This document shows, one piece after another, positions 23,295-34,427 of a DNA stretch of 64,000 nucleotides. Source of the stretch: Streptomyces sp. NBC_01716 (GTDB lineage Bacteria; Actinomycetota; Actinomycetes; Streptomycetales; Streptomycetaceae); assembly GCF_036248275.1 (NCBI RefSeq), contig NZ_CP109181.1, forward strand, positions 4,278,001 to 4,342,000, given 5' to 3'. Numbering within the stretch: position 1 is the stretch's first letter; each line of letters starts with the position of its first letter. Under the pieces are notes generated by a model, which worked only from the letters and a program-made list of their open reading frames with translations, was not told the DNA's origin and ran no database searches. Position numbers and translations under genes: made by a program.

Positions 23295-24754
23295 ACAAGC
23301 CCCTGCGCCGCATCGCGATCTTCTGCGGACTGCTCGTGCTGGCGCTGCTGGTGCGTACCAACTGGCTCCAGTACATCGAGGCCGACGAACTCAACACCCA
23401 TGAGAAGAACCGCCGCGTACTCATCGAGCGGTACGCGAAGGAGCGCGGCAACATCGTCGTGGACGGCAAGCCGATAACCGGCTCCGCCAAGACGAAGGAC
23501 ACCGACTTCAAGTACAAGCGGACCTATCTCGACGGCCCGATGTGGGCGCCGGTCACCGGATACGCCTCGCAGGCGTTCGGTGCCACGCAGATCGAGAGCA
23601 TCGAGGACGGCATCCTCACCGGCAACGACGACCAGCTCTTCTTCGACCGCACGATGGCGATGTTCACCGGCGACGAGGAGAAGGGCGGCAACGTCGTCAC
23701 GACCCTCAACGGCGCCGCCCAGAAGGCCGCTTTCGAAGGTCTCGGTAAGAAGAAGGGCGCTGTCGCCGCCATCGAACCGGGCACCGGCAAGATCCTCGCG
23801 CTGGCGTCCACCCCCTCGTACGACCCCTCGACGTTCGCCGGCAACTCCCTCGACTCGGACACCCCGGCGTGGGAGAAGCTCAAGGACGATCCCGACAAGC
23901 CGCTGCTGAACCGCGCGCTGCGCGAGACGTATCCGCCCGGCTCCACCTTCAAGGTCCTCACGGCCGCCGCCGCCCTGGAGCACGGTGTCGTCGACGACAT
24001 CGACGCGAAGACCGAGTCCCCGCTCCCATGGATCATGCCGGGGACGACGACGCCTCTGGAGAACGAGGGCAACATCCCCTGCAAGAACGCGACGCTCAGG
24101 GAAGCGCTGCGGGTCTCCTGCAACACCGTCTTCGGCAAGCTCGGCTTCAACGTCGGCAAGGAGAACATGCTGGAGACCGCGAAGAAATTCGGCTTCAACG
24201 AAGAACAGTTCGTTCCGGTCCGCGCCAACGCCTCGATCTTCCCCGAGGAATTGAACGATTCGCAGACCGCGCTCTCCTCCATCGGGCAGTTCGACACCCG
24301 TACCACCCCGCTCCAGATGGCCATGGTCGTCTCCGCCATCGCCAACGACGGCAAGCTGATGAAGCCGTACATGATCGACCAGCTCGAAGCCCCGAACCTG
24401 GACGTCATCAAGAAGACCGAGCCCGAGGAGATGGGCCAGCCCGTCAGCCAGGAGCACGCGCAGATGCTCCAGGAGATGATGGAGACGGTGGTCAACGAGG
24501 GCACCGGTACGAACGCCAAGATCCCCGACGTCACGGTCGGCGGAAAGACCGGCACCGCGCAGCACGGCGAGAACAACAGCAAGAACCCGTACGCCTGGTT
24601 CATCTCCTACGCCAAGGGCGAGAACGGGTCGCCGGTGGCGGTCGCCGTCGTGGTCGAGGACAGCGACGCGGTCCGCGACGACATCTCCGGTGGCGGTCTC
24701 GCCGCCCCGATCGCCAAGGACGTCATGAAGGCCGTGATCGACAGCAAGAAGTAG
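23291..24754 (+). CDS. pbpA: PbpA: class B penicillin-binding protein (transpeptidase)
   Basis: A 487-residue protein with an N-terminal membrane anchor (residues 9-22), a dimerisation domain and a transpeptidase domain. Active-site motifs are PPGSTFK (SxxK, catalytic serine), VSCNT (SxN) and GGKTGTAQ (KTG). It cross-links the glycan made by the SEDS partner encoded just before it. GTG start overlaps the rodA stop codon (GTGA). A strong stem-loop follows at 24769-24805. Confidence 0.95.
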   Translation: MNKPLRRIAIFCGLLVLALLVRTNWLQYIEADELNTHEKNRRVLIERYAKERGNIVVDGKPITGSAKTKDTDFKYKRTYLDGPMWAPVTGYASQAFGATQIESIEDGILTGNDDQLFFDRTMAMFTGDEEKGGNVVTTLNGAAQKAAFEGLGKKKGAVAAIEPGTGKILALASTPSYDPSTFAGNSLDSDTPAWEKLKDDPDKPLLNRALRETYPPGSTFKVLTAAAALEHGVVDDIDAKTESPLPWIMPGTTTPLENEGNIPCKNATLREALRVSCNTVFGKLGFNVGKENMLETAKKFGFNEEQFVPVRANASIFPEELNDSQTALSSIGQFDTRTTPLQMAMVVSAIANDGKLMKPYMIDQLEAPNLDVIKKTEPEEMGQPVSQEHAQMLQEMMETVVNEGTGTNAKIPDVTVGGKTGTAQHGENNSKNPYAWFISYAKGENGSPVAVAVVVEDSDAVRDDISGGGLAAPIAKDVMKAVIDSKK

Positions 24755-24768
24755 TCAGGACATTCCGT

Positions 24769-24805
24769 AATGGCCCGGACAGTTGTCGAAGCTGTCCGGG
24801 CCATT
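24769..24805 (+). terminator. Stem-loop terminator after pbpA
   Basis: AATGGCCCGGACAG (24769-24782) pairs perfectly over 14 bp with CTGTCCGGGCCATT (24792-24805) across a 9-nt loop. It separates pbpA from pknB, which then must have its own promoter in the 24806-25111 gap or depend on read-through. Confidence 0.8.
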
Positions 24806-25111
24806 GTCGGACCCGGCGGGGAACCGCCGGCGGAAACCGGAGAAGTTTCCCTCTACACCGAACTCGGCTGGAGGTGACGGCGGAATGCCGGCGGAATCGG
24901 AATTCGGACGGCAATGTCCCACCGGTGACTTACCTCACCGCCGAGGCCAGGTGCGTTAACGACCGATATGTGGCCATTCAAGTACCAGTCCTGTATCAGC
25001 TACCAGGGACGGTCGGACCGGATGCGGCGTGCCCGGTAGCGTATGCGCGAACAGCACACCGCCGGACCGCACACCGGTGCGGTCGGGACAGACGGAGAGG
25101 GCTGGAACAGT

Positions 25112-27121
<2,010 letters not shown>

Positions 27122-27143
27122 GGCCGTCCCCTCCTAAGGAGGT

Positions 27144-27185
27144 GAAGAAGCCCCGGCATCCTCTTGAGGATGCCGGGGCTTCTTC
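27144..27185. terminator. Strong bidirectional terminator between pknB and the sortase operon
   Basis: GAAGAAGCCCCGGCATCC pairs with GGATGCCGGGGCTTCTTC over 18 bp with a short loop (27162-27167). It lies between convergent units and has T-rich and A-rich flanks for both directions. Confidence 0.9.
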
Positions 27186-27241
27186 GTGTTCCCGGTGACC
27201 CGGTGCCCGCTGCGGTGGCTCAGCGGTGGTTCAGCGGTGGT

Positions 27242-28120
27242 TCAGCGCAGTTCGTCCGGCTTCGTGCGGTCCGCGTCGACCTTCTCCGTGCGCTCCAGCT
27301 CGGCCCAGACGATGTAGCGGTAGTCGGACGTGTAGATGGGCGTGCACGTCGTGAGCGTCAGATAGCGGCCGGGCTTCTTCTTGCCCGACTCCTTGGGGAC
27401 CGGCCCCAGCACGTCCACGTTGTACTTGGAGGTCTGCGGGAGGTCCTTGAAGACCTTGTAGACGTACCAGGTGTCCTTCGTCTCGAAGACGATCACGTCA
27501 CCGGTCTTGAGCTTGTGGATGTTGTGGAACTTCGCGCCGTGCCCGTCGCGGTGCGCGGCCAGCGAGAAGTTCCCCTCCTTGGCTGAGGGCAGCGCGGACT
27601 TGACCGGGTCGGTGTAGTAGCCGGCGACGCCGTTGTTGAGGGACTTGAGGTCGGTGCCCTTCTTTACGAGGACCTCGCCGTTCTTCATCGCGGGCACGTG
27701 CAGGAAGCCGATCCCGTTCTTGACGTCGAGGGCACCGGGGCCGCCGCGCCCTTCGGCCCAGTGATCGCGTACCTCGTTGCCCTGTTTCGTGGCCTCGCGG
27801 TCGGCGAGCACGTTCGTCCACCACAGCGAGTAGACGACGAAGAGACCGAGCACCAGGCCCGCGGTGATGAGGAGTTCACCGAAGACGCTGACGACGGAGG
27901 CGGTACGGCTCCGGGGACGCACCCGGGGCGCGGGCGGAACGGGCTCGGGCTCCGAAGGCCCGGCCGCGGGCTCCGACGCCGCGGGCTCCGATGCCGCCGG
28001 CTCCGGCTCAGAAGGCCCAAGCTCCGGATCGGCCACCCCAGTTGTCGCGGATGTATCGATTTTCCCGGCCTCTTCGGGTGTGCTCGCGTCCCCGCCGTCG
28101 TGCTCTCTCGCCGCTGCCAC
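27242..28120 (-). CDS. Class E sortase (second of a tandem pair)
   Basis: About 292 residues from GTG at 28120 (GGGGACG upstream); TTG at 28219 would add 33 residues and overlap the preceding gene. A proline/glutamate-rich cytoplasmic region precedes a membrane helix (VSVFGELLITAGLVLGLFVVY), followed by the sortase domain: LAAHRDGHG with the catalytic histidine, TLTTCTPIY with the catalytic cysteine and SDYRYIVWA with the arginine. Class E sortases of actinobacteria attach proteins bearing LAXTG-type signals, such as long chaplins, to peptidoglycan. Last gene of the pabA-sortase unit. Confidence 0.9.
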   Translation of the reverse strand: MAAAREHDGGDASTPEEAGKIDTSATTGVADPELGPSEPEPAASEPAASEPAAGPSEPEPVPPAPRVRPRSRTASVVSVFGELLITAGLVLGLFVVYSLWWTNVLADREATKQGNEVRDHWAEGRGGPGALDVKNGIGFLHVPAMKNGEVLVKKGTDLKSLNNGVAGYYTDPVKSALPSAKEGNFSLAAHRDGHGAKFHNIHKLKTGDVIVFETKDTWYVYKVFKDLPQTSKYNVDVLGPVPKESGKKKPGRYLTLTTCTPIYTSDYRYIVWAELERTEKVDADRTKPDELR

Positions 28121-28169
28121 AGCACCCGTCCCCTGGTCCCTGTCTCCGTCGCGATCCGGCCGGCCGGGT

Positions 28170-29543
28170 TCAGCCGACGAGAGCGTCAGGCTTTCCCTTA
28201 CCGCGTGGCCGTTCCTCAACCATCTTGCCCCACACGATCATTCGATACGTACTGGTGAATTCCGGCGTGCAGGTCGTCAACGTGATGTATCGCCCCGGCT
28301 CCGCGAACCCGGAGCCGGGCGGCACCGGGCCGATGACGCCCACGTTCGACGGCGCGGTCTGCGGGAGGATGCTCGCCATGTCGTACGTGTAGTACGCGTC
28401 CTGCGTCTCCACGATGATCTTGTCGCCGGGCTCCAGGCGGTTGATGTAACGGAACGGCTCACCATGGGTGTTGCGGTGTCCCGCGACCGCGAAGTTCCCC
28501 TGCTTGTCGGAGGGCATGGCCGTCTTGAGCCTGCCCTCCGAGTAGTGGCCGACCATGCCCCGGTCCAGGACCTTCGCCTTGTCGATGCCCTCGGCGATCG
28601 GCACGACCACGTCCAGCTTGGGGATGTGCATGATCGCGAAACCCTGGCCGGGCTCGAAGACCCCGGGCTGACGGCCCTTCGCCCAGCCGTCCTGGATCTT
28701 GTCCGTCTGCTTGCCCGCGTACAGATCGGCCTGGATGTTCGTCCACCACAGCTGGTACGTCACGAACAGCAGCATCAGGACACCGAGGCTGATGAAGATC
28801 TCGCCGACCGCGCGGCTGAGAATCACCCCCGGGCTGTCCTTGAGAGCGCGGGCGGCACGCCGCGCCTCGACGCGGGAGAGCGGCCTGCCGGACGCTGAGG
28901 CCCCCGGGAGCCCCGCGGGGCTCCCGGCGCCCCCCGGGCGCCTGTGGCCGCCTCCACGGCCGCCCTTGGCCGCCTTACGCCGCTCGGCGCGGCCCCCGGT
29001 GGCGGATTCGGACCGCACCGGCGGGTCCTGGCCGGATTCGGAGACGGTGGGCAGGAGCGCCGTGGCTTCCCCGGCGACCTCGGCCGCCTCCGTACGGAGG
29101 CCGGTGGCCGGGTCGCCCTGGACAGGAACGTACGGCGCACCGGGATCGGGCTCCGGTACGGAAGGGGGCATCGGTCCCGGCTCCGGTACGGGAGCGGGCG
29201 CCGGCACCTGTGGGGGAATGGGCACCGCCACCGGTTCCGGCGCGACCTGCGACGCCCAGTCCTGCCCGTACCCGGCGGGCGCCTCCGTCGCGTACGGATA
29301 CGGCCCGTACCCCGACCACTCCCGCTCCGCCGGCGGCTGCCCCGATATCCCGTCCCCCGCCGCCCAGGGACCGGCGGGCGGCGCGGCGGGCGGCGGCACG
29401 GGAGCCTGCCCGGGAAGCGGATCGTTCAGCGGATCCGCGAGTCCGTCCACCGCCGCCTCGAACGCGGCGGCTTCCTCGTACGGTTCACGCTGCCCGTACG
29501 AGGCGCCGTATCCCGCGTCGTGCTCGGGGCGGAGTGCGGTCAC
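28170..29543 (-). CDS. Class E sortase with long proline-rich N-terminus
   Basis: A 457-residue protein. The first 210 residues are low-complexity, rich in Pro, Ala, Gly and Glu; a membrane helix (about 247-268) is followed by the sortase domain with VAGHRNTHGEPF (His), TLTTCTPEF (Cys) and STYRMIVWG (Arg). The N-terminal extension is longer than in most class E sortases. GTG at 29543 overlaps the pabA stop codon (GTGA), so the pair is coupled to pabA. Two sortases side by side are common in this part of streptomycete chromosomes. Confidence 0.9.
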   Translation of the reverse strand: MTALRPEHDAGYGASYGQREPYEEAAAFEAAVDGLADPLNDPLPGQAPVPPPAAPPAGPWAAGDGISGQPPAEREWSGYGPYPYATEAPAGYGQDWASQVAPEPVAVPIPPQVPAPAPVPEPGPMPPSVPEPDPGAPYVPVQGDPATGLRTEAAEVAGEATALLPTVSESGQDPPVRSESATGGRAERRKAAKGGRGGGHRRPGGAGSPAGLPGASASGRPLSRVEARRAARALKDSPGVILSRAVGEIFISLGVLMLLFVTYQLWWTNIQADLYAGKQTDKIQDGWAKGRQPGVFEPGQGFAIMHIPKLDVVVPIAEGIDKAKVLDRGMVGHYSEGRLKTAMPSDKQGNFAVAGHRNTHGEPFRYINRLEPGDKIIVETQDAYYTYDMASILPQTAPSNVGVIGPVPPGSGFAEPGRYITLTTCTPEFTSTYRMIVWGKMVEERPRGKGKPDALVG

Positions 29544-30181
29544 GCGACCGCCTTGCCCACCACCGGCGCCAGGCCCGCCGACCGGCCTACGGCGCCCGGA
29601 TCACCGCACTGCGCGAGCCAGTTGGCCAGCATCAGATGGCCGTGCTCGGTCAGTACGGACTCGGGGTGGAACTGCACGCCCTCGACGGGCAGTTCACGGT
29701 GGCGCACGCCCATGATGATGCCGTCGGCCGTACGCGCGGTGACCTCCAGCTCGTCCGGCAGGTCTGCGGGCTCGGCCGCGAGCGAGTGGTAGCGGGTGGC
29801 CGTGAAGGGCGAGGGCAGCCCGGCGAACACGCCCTTGCCCTCGTGCGTGACCAGCGAGGTCTTGCCGTGCAGCAGTTCGGGGGCGCGGCCGACCACGCCG
29901 CCGTACGCCACCGCCATCGACTGCATGCCGAGGCAGACCCCGAAGACGGGAACACCGGTGGCCGCGCAGTGGCGCACCATGTCGACGCAGACACCGGCCT
30001 GTTCGGGCGCGCCGGGACCGGGGGAGAGCATCACCCCGTCGAAGCCGTCCTGGGCGTGCGCCGTGGACACCTCGTCGTTGCGCAGCACTTCGCACTCCGC
30101 GCCGAGCTGGTACAGGTACTGGACGATGTTGAAGACGAAGCTGTCGTAGTTGTCCACGACCAGGACGCGGGCGCCGCTCAT
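29540..30181 (-). CDS. pabA: Glutamine amidotransferase, PabA/TrpG type
   Basis: A 213-residue class I glutamine amidotransferase. VVDNYDSFVFNIVQYL at the N-terminus, GVCLGMQSMA with the catalytic cysteine and VQFHPESV with the histidine-glutamate of the triad are all present. It provides ammonia for chorismate amination, giving 4-amino-4-deoxychorismate (folate) or anthranilate; the partner synthase is not in this window. ATG at 30181 overlaps the stop of a small upstream membrane gene (ATGA). The C-terminal extension of about 20 residues is longer than in the usual enzyme. Confidence 0.92.
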   Translation of the reverse strand: MSGARVLVVDNYDSFVFNIVQYLYQLGAECEVLRNDEVSTAHAQDGFDGVMLSPGPGAPEQAGVCVDMVRHCAATGVPVFGVCLGMQSMAVAYGGVVGRAPELLHGKTSLVTHEGKGVFAGLPSPFTATRYHSLAAEPADLPDELEVTARTADGIIMGVRHRELPVEGVQFHPESVLTEHGHLMLANWLAQCGDPGAVGRSAGLAPVVGKAVA

Positions 30182-30351
30182 GTCCTGCCTCCCGCGCCGG
30201 TCACCGTCGCGTCCCCGAACGGGAGGATCGGCTCCGCCCAGGGGAAGACGTACTGGAACAGCACAAAGACGACCGCCAGCGCCAGCACGAGCGCGACGAC
30301 CGCACGCACCCACACGTTGCCCGGCAGATGCCGCCAGATCCAGCCGTACAT
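30178..30351 (-). CDS. Small single-span membrane protein upstream of pabA
   Basis: A 57-residue protein: basic N-terminus MYGWIWRHLPGNVWVR, one strong hydrophobic helix (AVVALVLALAVVFVLFQYVF), then a short outside tail. ATG at 30351; the stop overlaps the pabA start (ATGA), which supports it as a real gene despite its size. No function is recognisable. It probably resides in the membrane with the sortases of the same operon. Confidence 0.75.
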   Translation of the reverse strand: MYGWIWRHLPGNVWVRAVVALVLALAVVFVLFQYVFPWAEPILPFGDATVTGAGGRT

Positions 30352-30488
30352 GCTGTCCCTTCCGTTCCGTACCCGTTCCCCGCCCCGCGCCGCCGCAACG
30401 GCGTGCGCGAACCAGACTAAGGGGCCGGGGGGTCACGTGGGCGGCGCATGGGCCAGGTGTGCCGTGGGCCTCTTTCTTCTGGAGGAGG

Positions 30489-30517
30489 GCCGGGCGGACC
30501 GAACCGCTCCGCCCGGC
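30489..30517 (-). terminator. Hairpin at the end of the DUF881 gene
   Basis: GCCGGGCGGA (30489-30498) pairs with TCCGCCCGGC (30508-30517), starting at the stop codon of the DUF881 gene. A pyrimidine-rich stretch follows on the minus strand. Confidence 0.7.
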
Positions 30518-31284
30518 TACTTCACGGGCTCCGCGTAGTGGAGATCCACCGCGCCCGTGTAGCCGGGGAGCGTCGTCCCGCCGTGCTCGTCGACCTTCCA
30601 GCCGAGCCCGTACGCCTGTACGTACAGCTGGTAGTTCTGGATCGCGGGCGAATCGTCCAGCGCCTTCCGCAGCCTGCCCTGGTCCCCCACGGCCGTGATC
30701 TTGTACGGGGGTGAGTAGACCCGGCCCTGGAGGATCAGGGTGTTGCCGACGCAGCGCACCGCGCTGGTGGAGATCAGCCGCTGGTCCATGACCTGGATCC
30801 CGCGCGCGCCGCCCTGCCAGAGGGCGTTGACGACGGCCTGGAGATCCTGCTGGTGGATGACGAGGTCGTTGGGCTGCGGTTCGGGGTAGCCCGGATTGGC
30901 CGTGGCGTCCGGCGGGGCGTCGTCCAGGGTGACGGTGAGGGCCCGGCCCGAGACCTTCTTGGTCCCCGCCGCGTCCTCCAGTTCACGCAGTTCGGCGTCC
31001 TCCGCCTTCGTGGAGCCGTCGTCGCGGTTGGCGAGCCTGTCGACGTCCTTCCGTACGGCCCCGGTCGACTCCTCCAGCTCGCCGTTCTTGTCGCTGCGCT
31101 CCTGGATCAGGTCCGAGAGCTTGAGCAGGGAGTCGTCCGTACGGAGGTTGGTGCCCTTCGCCGTGTTGAAGCTCGTGACGAAGATGAGGCCCGCGAGGGC
31201 GAAGACACCCGCCGTGAGCAGCCGGACCGGCCGCCAGACCCTTCGGCGGACCGGCCCTTCGGGGGAGTCGGCAGAATTGCTCAA
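30517..31284 (-). CDS. DUF881-family membrane protein
   Basis: A 255-residue protein with an N-terminal helix (LLTAGVFALAGLIFVTSF, residues 23-40), a coiled-coil stretch (about 60-110, KLSDLIQERSDKNGELEE region) and an extracytoplasmic DUF881 domain (VTLDDAP, DLQAVVNALWQGGARGIQVM, VGNTLILQGRVYSPPY). Proteins of this family sit beside crgA and division genes in actinobacteria; their biochemical role is unknown, and the coiled coil suggests a scaffold at the division site. The TTG start at 31284 follows AAGGAG with an 11-nt spacing. Confidence 0.85.
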   Translation of the reverse strand: MSNSADSPEGPVRRRVWRPVRLLTAGVFALAGLIFVTSFNTAKGTNLRTDDSLLKLSDLIQERSDKNGELEESTGAVRKDVDRLANRDDGSTKAEDAELRELEDAAGTKKVSGRALTVTLDDAPPDATANPGYPEPQPNDLVIHQQDLQAVVNALWQGGARGIQVMDQRLISTSAVRCVGNTLILQGRVYSPPYKITAVGDQGRLRKALDDSPAIQNYQLYVQAYGLGWKVDEHGGTTLPGYTGAVDLHYAEPVK

Positions 31285-31425
31285 CGTACCCTTATCTCCT
31301 TAGGCGCCACGGAAGCACTACGCTAACGGACGCCCGGGGGAGCCAGTGTTCCCCCTGCTCCTCACCCCGGCACACCGTTTCAGTTACCTGCGCGGTCACG
31401 CAGCGCATCGACAGGAGAGTCCCTC

Positions 31426-31683
31426 GTGCCGAAGTCACGTATCCGCAAGAAGGCCGATTTCACTCCGCCCCCCGCGGCGAAGCAGTCGACCACGATAAAC
31501 CTGTCCAACCGGAGCTGGGTGGCGCCGGTCATGCTCGCCCTGTTCCTCATCGGGCTGGCCTGGATCGTCGTCTTCTATGTGACCGAGGGATCGCTGCCGA
31601 TCGACGCCTTCGGCAACTGGAACATCGTGGTCGGCTTCGGTTTCATCGCCGCCGGCTTCGGTGTCTCCACGCAGTGGAAGTAG
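31426..31683 (+). CDS. crgA: CrgA cell-division regulator
   Basis: An 85-residue protein: charged N-terminus MPKSRIRKKADFTPPP, then two membrane helices (WVAPVMLALFLIGLAWIVVFY and NIVVGFGFIAAGFGVST) ending in QWK, the standard CrgA form. CrgA restrains FtsZ-ring formation in Streptomyces aerial hyphae and links division to wall synthesis. GTG at 31426 has AGGAGAG upstream. Confidence 0.96.
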   Translation: MPKSRIRKKADFTPPPAAKQSTTINLSNRSWVAPVMLALFLIGLAWIVVFYVTEGSLPIDAFGNWNIVVGFGFIAAGFGVSTQWK

Positions 31684-31717
31684 CGACGGCCGCCGGCGTC
31701 AAGCTCTGCCCAGAGAC

Positions 31718-31929
31718 TTATCCACAGTGCTGTCCACAGCCGGGGGAAAAGGTCTGACGATCTGTGGATAACTCCACGGCAGGTTGACGCCGGTGTGACC
31801 GGCTCACCCGCTTCGGCCGATGTGATGAAGCGTCTCGCCCCTTGTCCCTGCTGGGAAAACCCAGATCAGCGACAAGGGGCACTGATGTTCCCCACAGAAT
31901 GCACAAGATCCGACACACGCTGTGGACAA
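31718..31929. other. Cluster of DnaA boxes downstream of crgA
   Basis: Three perfect 9-mers and one near-match lie in 212 bp: TTATCCACA at 31718-31726, CTGTCCACA at 31730-31738 (8 of 9 to TTGTCCACA), TGTGGATAA at 31763-31771 (reverse TTATCCACA) and TGTGGACAA at 31921-31929 (reverse TTGTCCACA). No gene occupies 31684-31990. The cluster is about 28 kb from oriC. A DnaA-titrating cluster near the origin has been described in S. coelicolor; this could be the equivalent, but identity was not checked. Confidence 0.75.
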
Positions 31930-31990
31930 CTGTGTGCTTCAGGGTCTCCGACGGCCCTCGGGGCCGCGGGATCCCGGGCTCCCCAGGGGC

Positions 31991-32884
31991 TCAGGTGAGC
32001 TGAGTCGTTCTGATCACGATGACCGCCACGGTCGCGAGCAGCACCACCGCGCAGGTGCCCCACTGGACCAGCGCCCTGTGCTCACGCGGCGCGTGCACGA
32101 AGCCCACCGCGATCGCCGTGCCCGCGACCAGACCGCCGAGGTGCGCCTCCCAGGCGATCCCGGACCAGGTGAACGTGAAGAGCAGGTTCAGCGCGAGCAG
32201 CGCGAGGACCGGCCTCATGTCGTAGTTCATCCGGCGCATCAGAACGGCCGTGGCGCCGAGGAGACCGAAGATGGCACCCGAGGCACCGAGCGACGGCTGG
32301 TTCGGCGCGGCGATCAGATAGGTCAGGGCGCTGCCGGCCAGACCGGAGATCAGATACAGCGCGACGAAGCGCACGCGTCCGAGCGCGGCCTCCAGCGGGC
32401 CGCCGAGCCACCACAGCCCCAGCATGTTGAACGCGATGTGCCACACGGCCTGGTGCAGGAACATCGCCGTGAACAGCCGGTACCACTGCCCGTCCGCGAC
32501 ACCGACGATCTCGCCGATCTCCGGGTTGAAGGCGTGCCCGATGAGATCCAGCTCACCGACGACGCGCTGTTCGGCGGCGAGGACGGCGACGAAGACCGCG
32601 AGGTTCAGCCCCAGCAGGATCTTCGTGATCAGCCGGGGGTCGGCCGAGATGGTGCCGCCGGTGATCGTGCGCGGGCGGGTGGAGGTCGGGGACATGCCCG
32701 ATCCGTTCCCCTCCCGTACGCAGTTCGGACACTGGAATCCGACGGAGGCGCTGATCATGCAGTCCGTGCAGATGGGGCGCTCGCAGCGGGTACAGCGGAT
32801 GCCCGTCTCACGGTCCGGGTGCCGGTAACAGTGGGGTGTCGCGTCGGCGGCGGGCCGCTCCTGGCCCCCGGGCTGCTGGTCCAT
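31991..32884 (-). CDS. Rhomboid-family intramembrane serine protease
   Basis: A 297-residue protein. Residues 15-60 carry a cysteine/histidine zinc-binding motif (CYRHPDRETGIRCTRCERPIC and CPNC pairs), followed by a linker and six or seven membrane helices with the rhomboid signatures WHIAFNMLGLWWLGGP, GASGAIFGLLG (catalytic serine) and EAHLGGLVAG (catalytic histidine). It cleaves membrane proteins within the bilayer; no substrate is evident. ATG at 32884 with GAGGGGA upstream was chosen over the longer frame. Confidence 0.92.
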   Translation of the reverse strand: MDQQPGGQERPAADATPHCYRHPDRETGIRCTRCERPICTDCMISASVGFQCPNCVREGNGSGMSPTSTRPRTITGGTISADPRLITKILLGLNLAVFVAVLAAEQRVVGELDLIGHAFNPEIGEIVGVADGQWYRLFTAMFLHQAVWHIAFNMLGLWWLGGPLEAALGRVRFVALYLISGLAGSALTYLIAAPNQPSLGASGAIFGLLGATAVLMRRMNYDMRPVLALLALNLLFTFTWSGIAWEAHLGGLVAGTAIAVGFVHAPREHRALVQWGTCAVVLLATVAVIVIRTTQLT

Positions 32885-33012
32885 CTGTCCCCTCGGTACT
32901 CGTTGCGGCGGAAGGGCGCACAGCACACCGCCCTCCCCGTCCGGTATGTAACCACTACGGACGGGCAGGGCGGGAGGTTCCCCGAACGGGAATCCGAGAC
33001 CTGGGACGGGTC

Positions 33013-33540
33013 TCAGCGGGACTCGACGAGAACCGACTCGATCCGGACTTCTTCCACCGGGCGGTCGGTGCGCGGGTTGGTCTTGGTGGCTCCGATGGAG
33101 TCCACGACCTTCTTGCTCGCCTCGTCGGTGACCTCACCGAAGATGGTGTGCTTGCGGGTCAGCCACGCGGTGGGGGCGAGGGTGACGAAGAACTGCGAGC
33201 CGTTGGTGCCCGGTCCCGCGTTCGCCATGGCCAGGAGGTAGGGCCTGTCGAAGGAGAGGTCCGGGTGGAACTCGTCCTCGAACTCGTAGCCCGGTCCGCC
33301 GGTGCCGTTGCCCAGGGGGTCCCCGCCCTGGATCATGAAACCGCTGATGACCCGGTGGAAGACGGTGCCGTCGTACAGCTGGTCACTGGACTTCTTACCG
33401 GTCGCCGGGTTGGTCCATTCACGCTCGCCCTTGGCGAGCTCCACAAAGTTCTTGACCGTCTTCGGCGCGTGGTTCGGCAGGAGCCGGATCTCGATATCGC
33501 CGTGGTTGGTCTTCAGGGTGGCGTAAAGCTGCTCGGCCAC
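33013..33540 (-). CDS. ppiA: Cyclophilin-type peptidyl-prolyl isomerase
   Basis: A 175-residue cytoplasmic cyclophilin without a signal peptide. Active-site signatures VFHRVISGFMIQGGD, GTNGSQFFVTLAP and KHTIFGEV are intact. It speeds proline isomerisation during protein folding. GTG at 33540 with GGAAGG upstream is the start; the in-frame extension to 33693 lacks family similarity. Confidence 0.95.
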   Translation of the reverse strand: MAEQLYATLKTNHGDIEIRLLPNHAPKTVKNFVELAKGEREWTNPATGKKSSDQLYDGTVFHRVISGFMIQGGDPLGNGTGGPGYEFEDEFHPDLSFDRPYLLAMANAGPGTNGSQFFVTLAPTAWLTRKHTIFGEVTDEASKKVVDSIGATKTNPRTDRPVEEVRIESVLVESR

Positions 33541-33743
33541 GATCTGCCTTCCGTGAGTCTGCTCTGACCCTGTCGATCCTCGCACGGACGGTGGTCGCGC
33601 CGCCCGCCCCCACCCGGATGCCCGCACCGCATGCCGGTCCGGCGGGCGGCAGGCATGATTTCGAGCTGGATGGACAGGCGGAACTTTGTCCAAATAACGG
33701 GGGAAACCCCAAGCCCCTGACCGCCACCGAGGAGGAGGATCCT

Positions 33744-34427
33744 GTGACCCGCATGGACAGCGTGCGCGCCGCTACCGATTCGGCGAGGGAGAGCGTGCTG
33801 CACGCCGCGGAAGCGGTGGCGCCCTACGCCGACACGGCCAAGGAACAGGCCGCGTTGTACGCCGAAGAGGCCCGCGTCCGGCTCGCACCCAAGGTGTCGA
33901 AAGCCGCGAAGCAGGCTCGTGTTCAGTACGGCGTGTATGTGGCGCCGCGTGTGCCGCCGAACCTCGACATGGCCGCACAGCGTGCCGCCGCGCGGACGCG
34001 CAAGGCGGCGCGTCAGGCAGCCGGCTACACGGTGCCGCGCGTCGAGCACGCGGTCTCCGTCGCACAGCCGGTGGCCGGGGAGGCGGCGGCACGTTCCGCT
34101 GCCGCCATCGCCGCGCTGCGCGGTCAGATCACGGTGAAGGAGGTCCAGAAGCTTGTGAGGAAGCATGAGCGGCGGGCCAGGTGCGGACGGCTCGCCAAGG
34201 GCCTGGTGGTCCTCGGTGTGCTGACCGGTGGCGCTGTCGCCGCGTGGAAGTGGTGGGACAAGCAGGCGAATCCCGACTGGTTGGTGGAGCCGCCCGCCGC
34301 TACCGAGGTCTCCGCGCACAACTCGTCGCTGTCGTCCGTCGACGGCAGCCAGGGTGCGCTGGACCCGGAGGTACAGGCGAAGCAGGCCAAGAACAAAGGG
34401 GCGAAGGATCGCGACGACCGCAAGTGA
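33744..34427 (+). CDS. DUF5324-family protein
   Basis: A 227-residue alanine-, arginine- and lysine-rich protein. The N-terminal 140 residues form amphipathic helices with TAKEQAALYAEEARVRLAPK-type repeats, followed by one hydrophobic segment (LAKGLVVLGVLTGGAVAAWKWW, about 163-184) and a polar tail rich in Lys and Asp. This matches a streptomycete family of unknown function that I recall as DUF5324. GTG at 33744 is preceded by GGAGGAGG. It probably associates with the membrane; no partner is obvious. Confidence 0.8.
   Translation: MTRMDSVRAATDSARESVLHAAEAVAPYADTAKEQAALYAEEARVRLAPKVSKAAKQARVQYGVYVAPRVPPNLDMAAQRAAARTRKAARQAAGYTVPRVEHAVSVAQPVAGEAAARSAAAIAALRGQITVKEVQKLVRKHERRARCGRLAKGLVVLGVLTGGAVAAWKWWDKQANPDWLVEPPAATEVSAHNSSLSSVDGSQGALDPEVQAKQAKNKGAKDRDDRK

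Noticed and set aside
24806..25111. Possible small gene between pbpA and pknB
   Set aside because: Only short frames with poor start signals; the stretch is better explained as the pknB promoter region.
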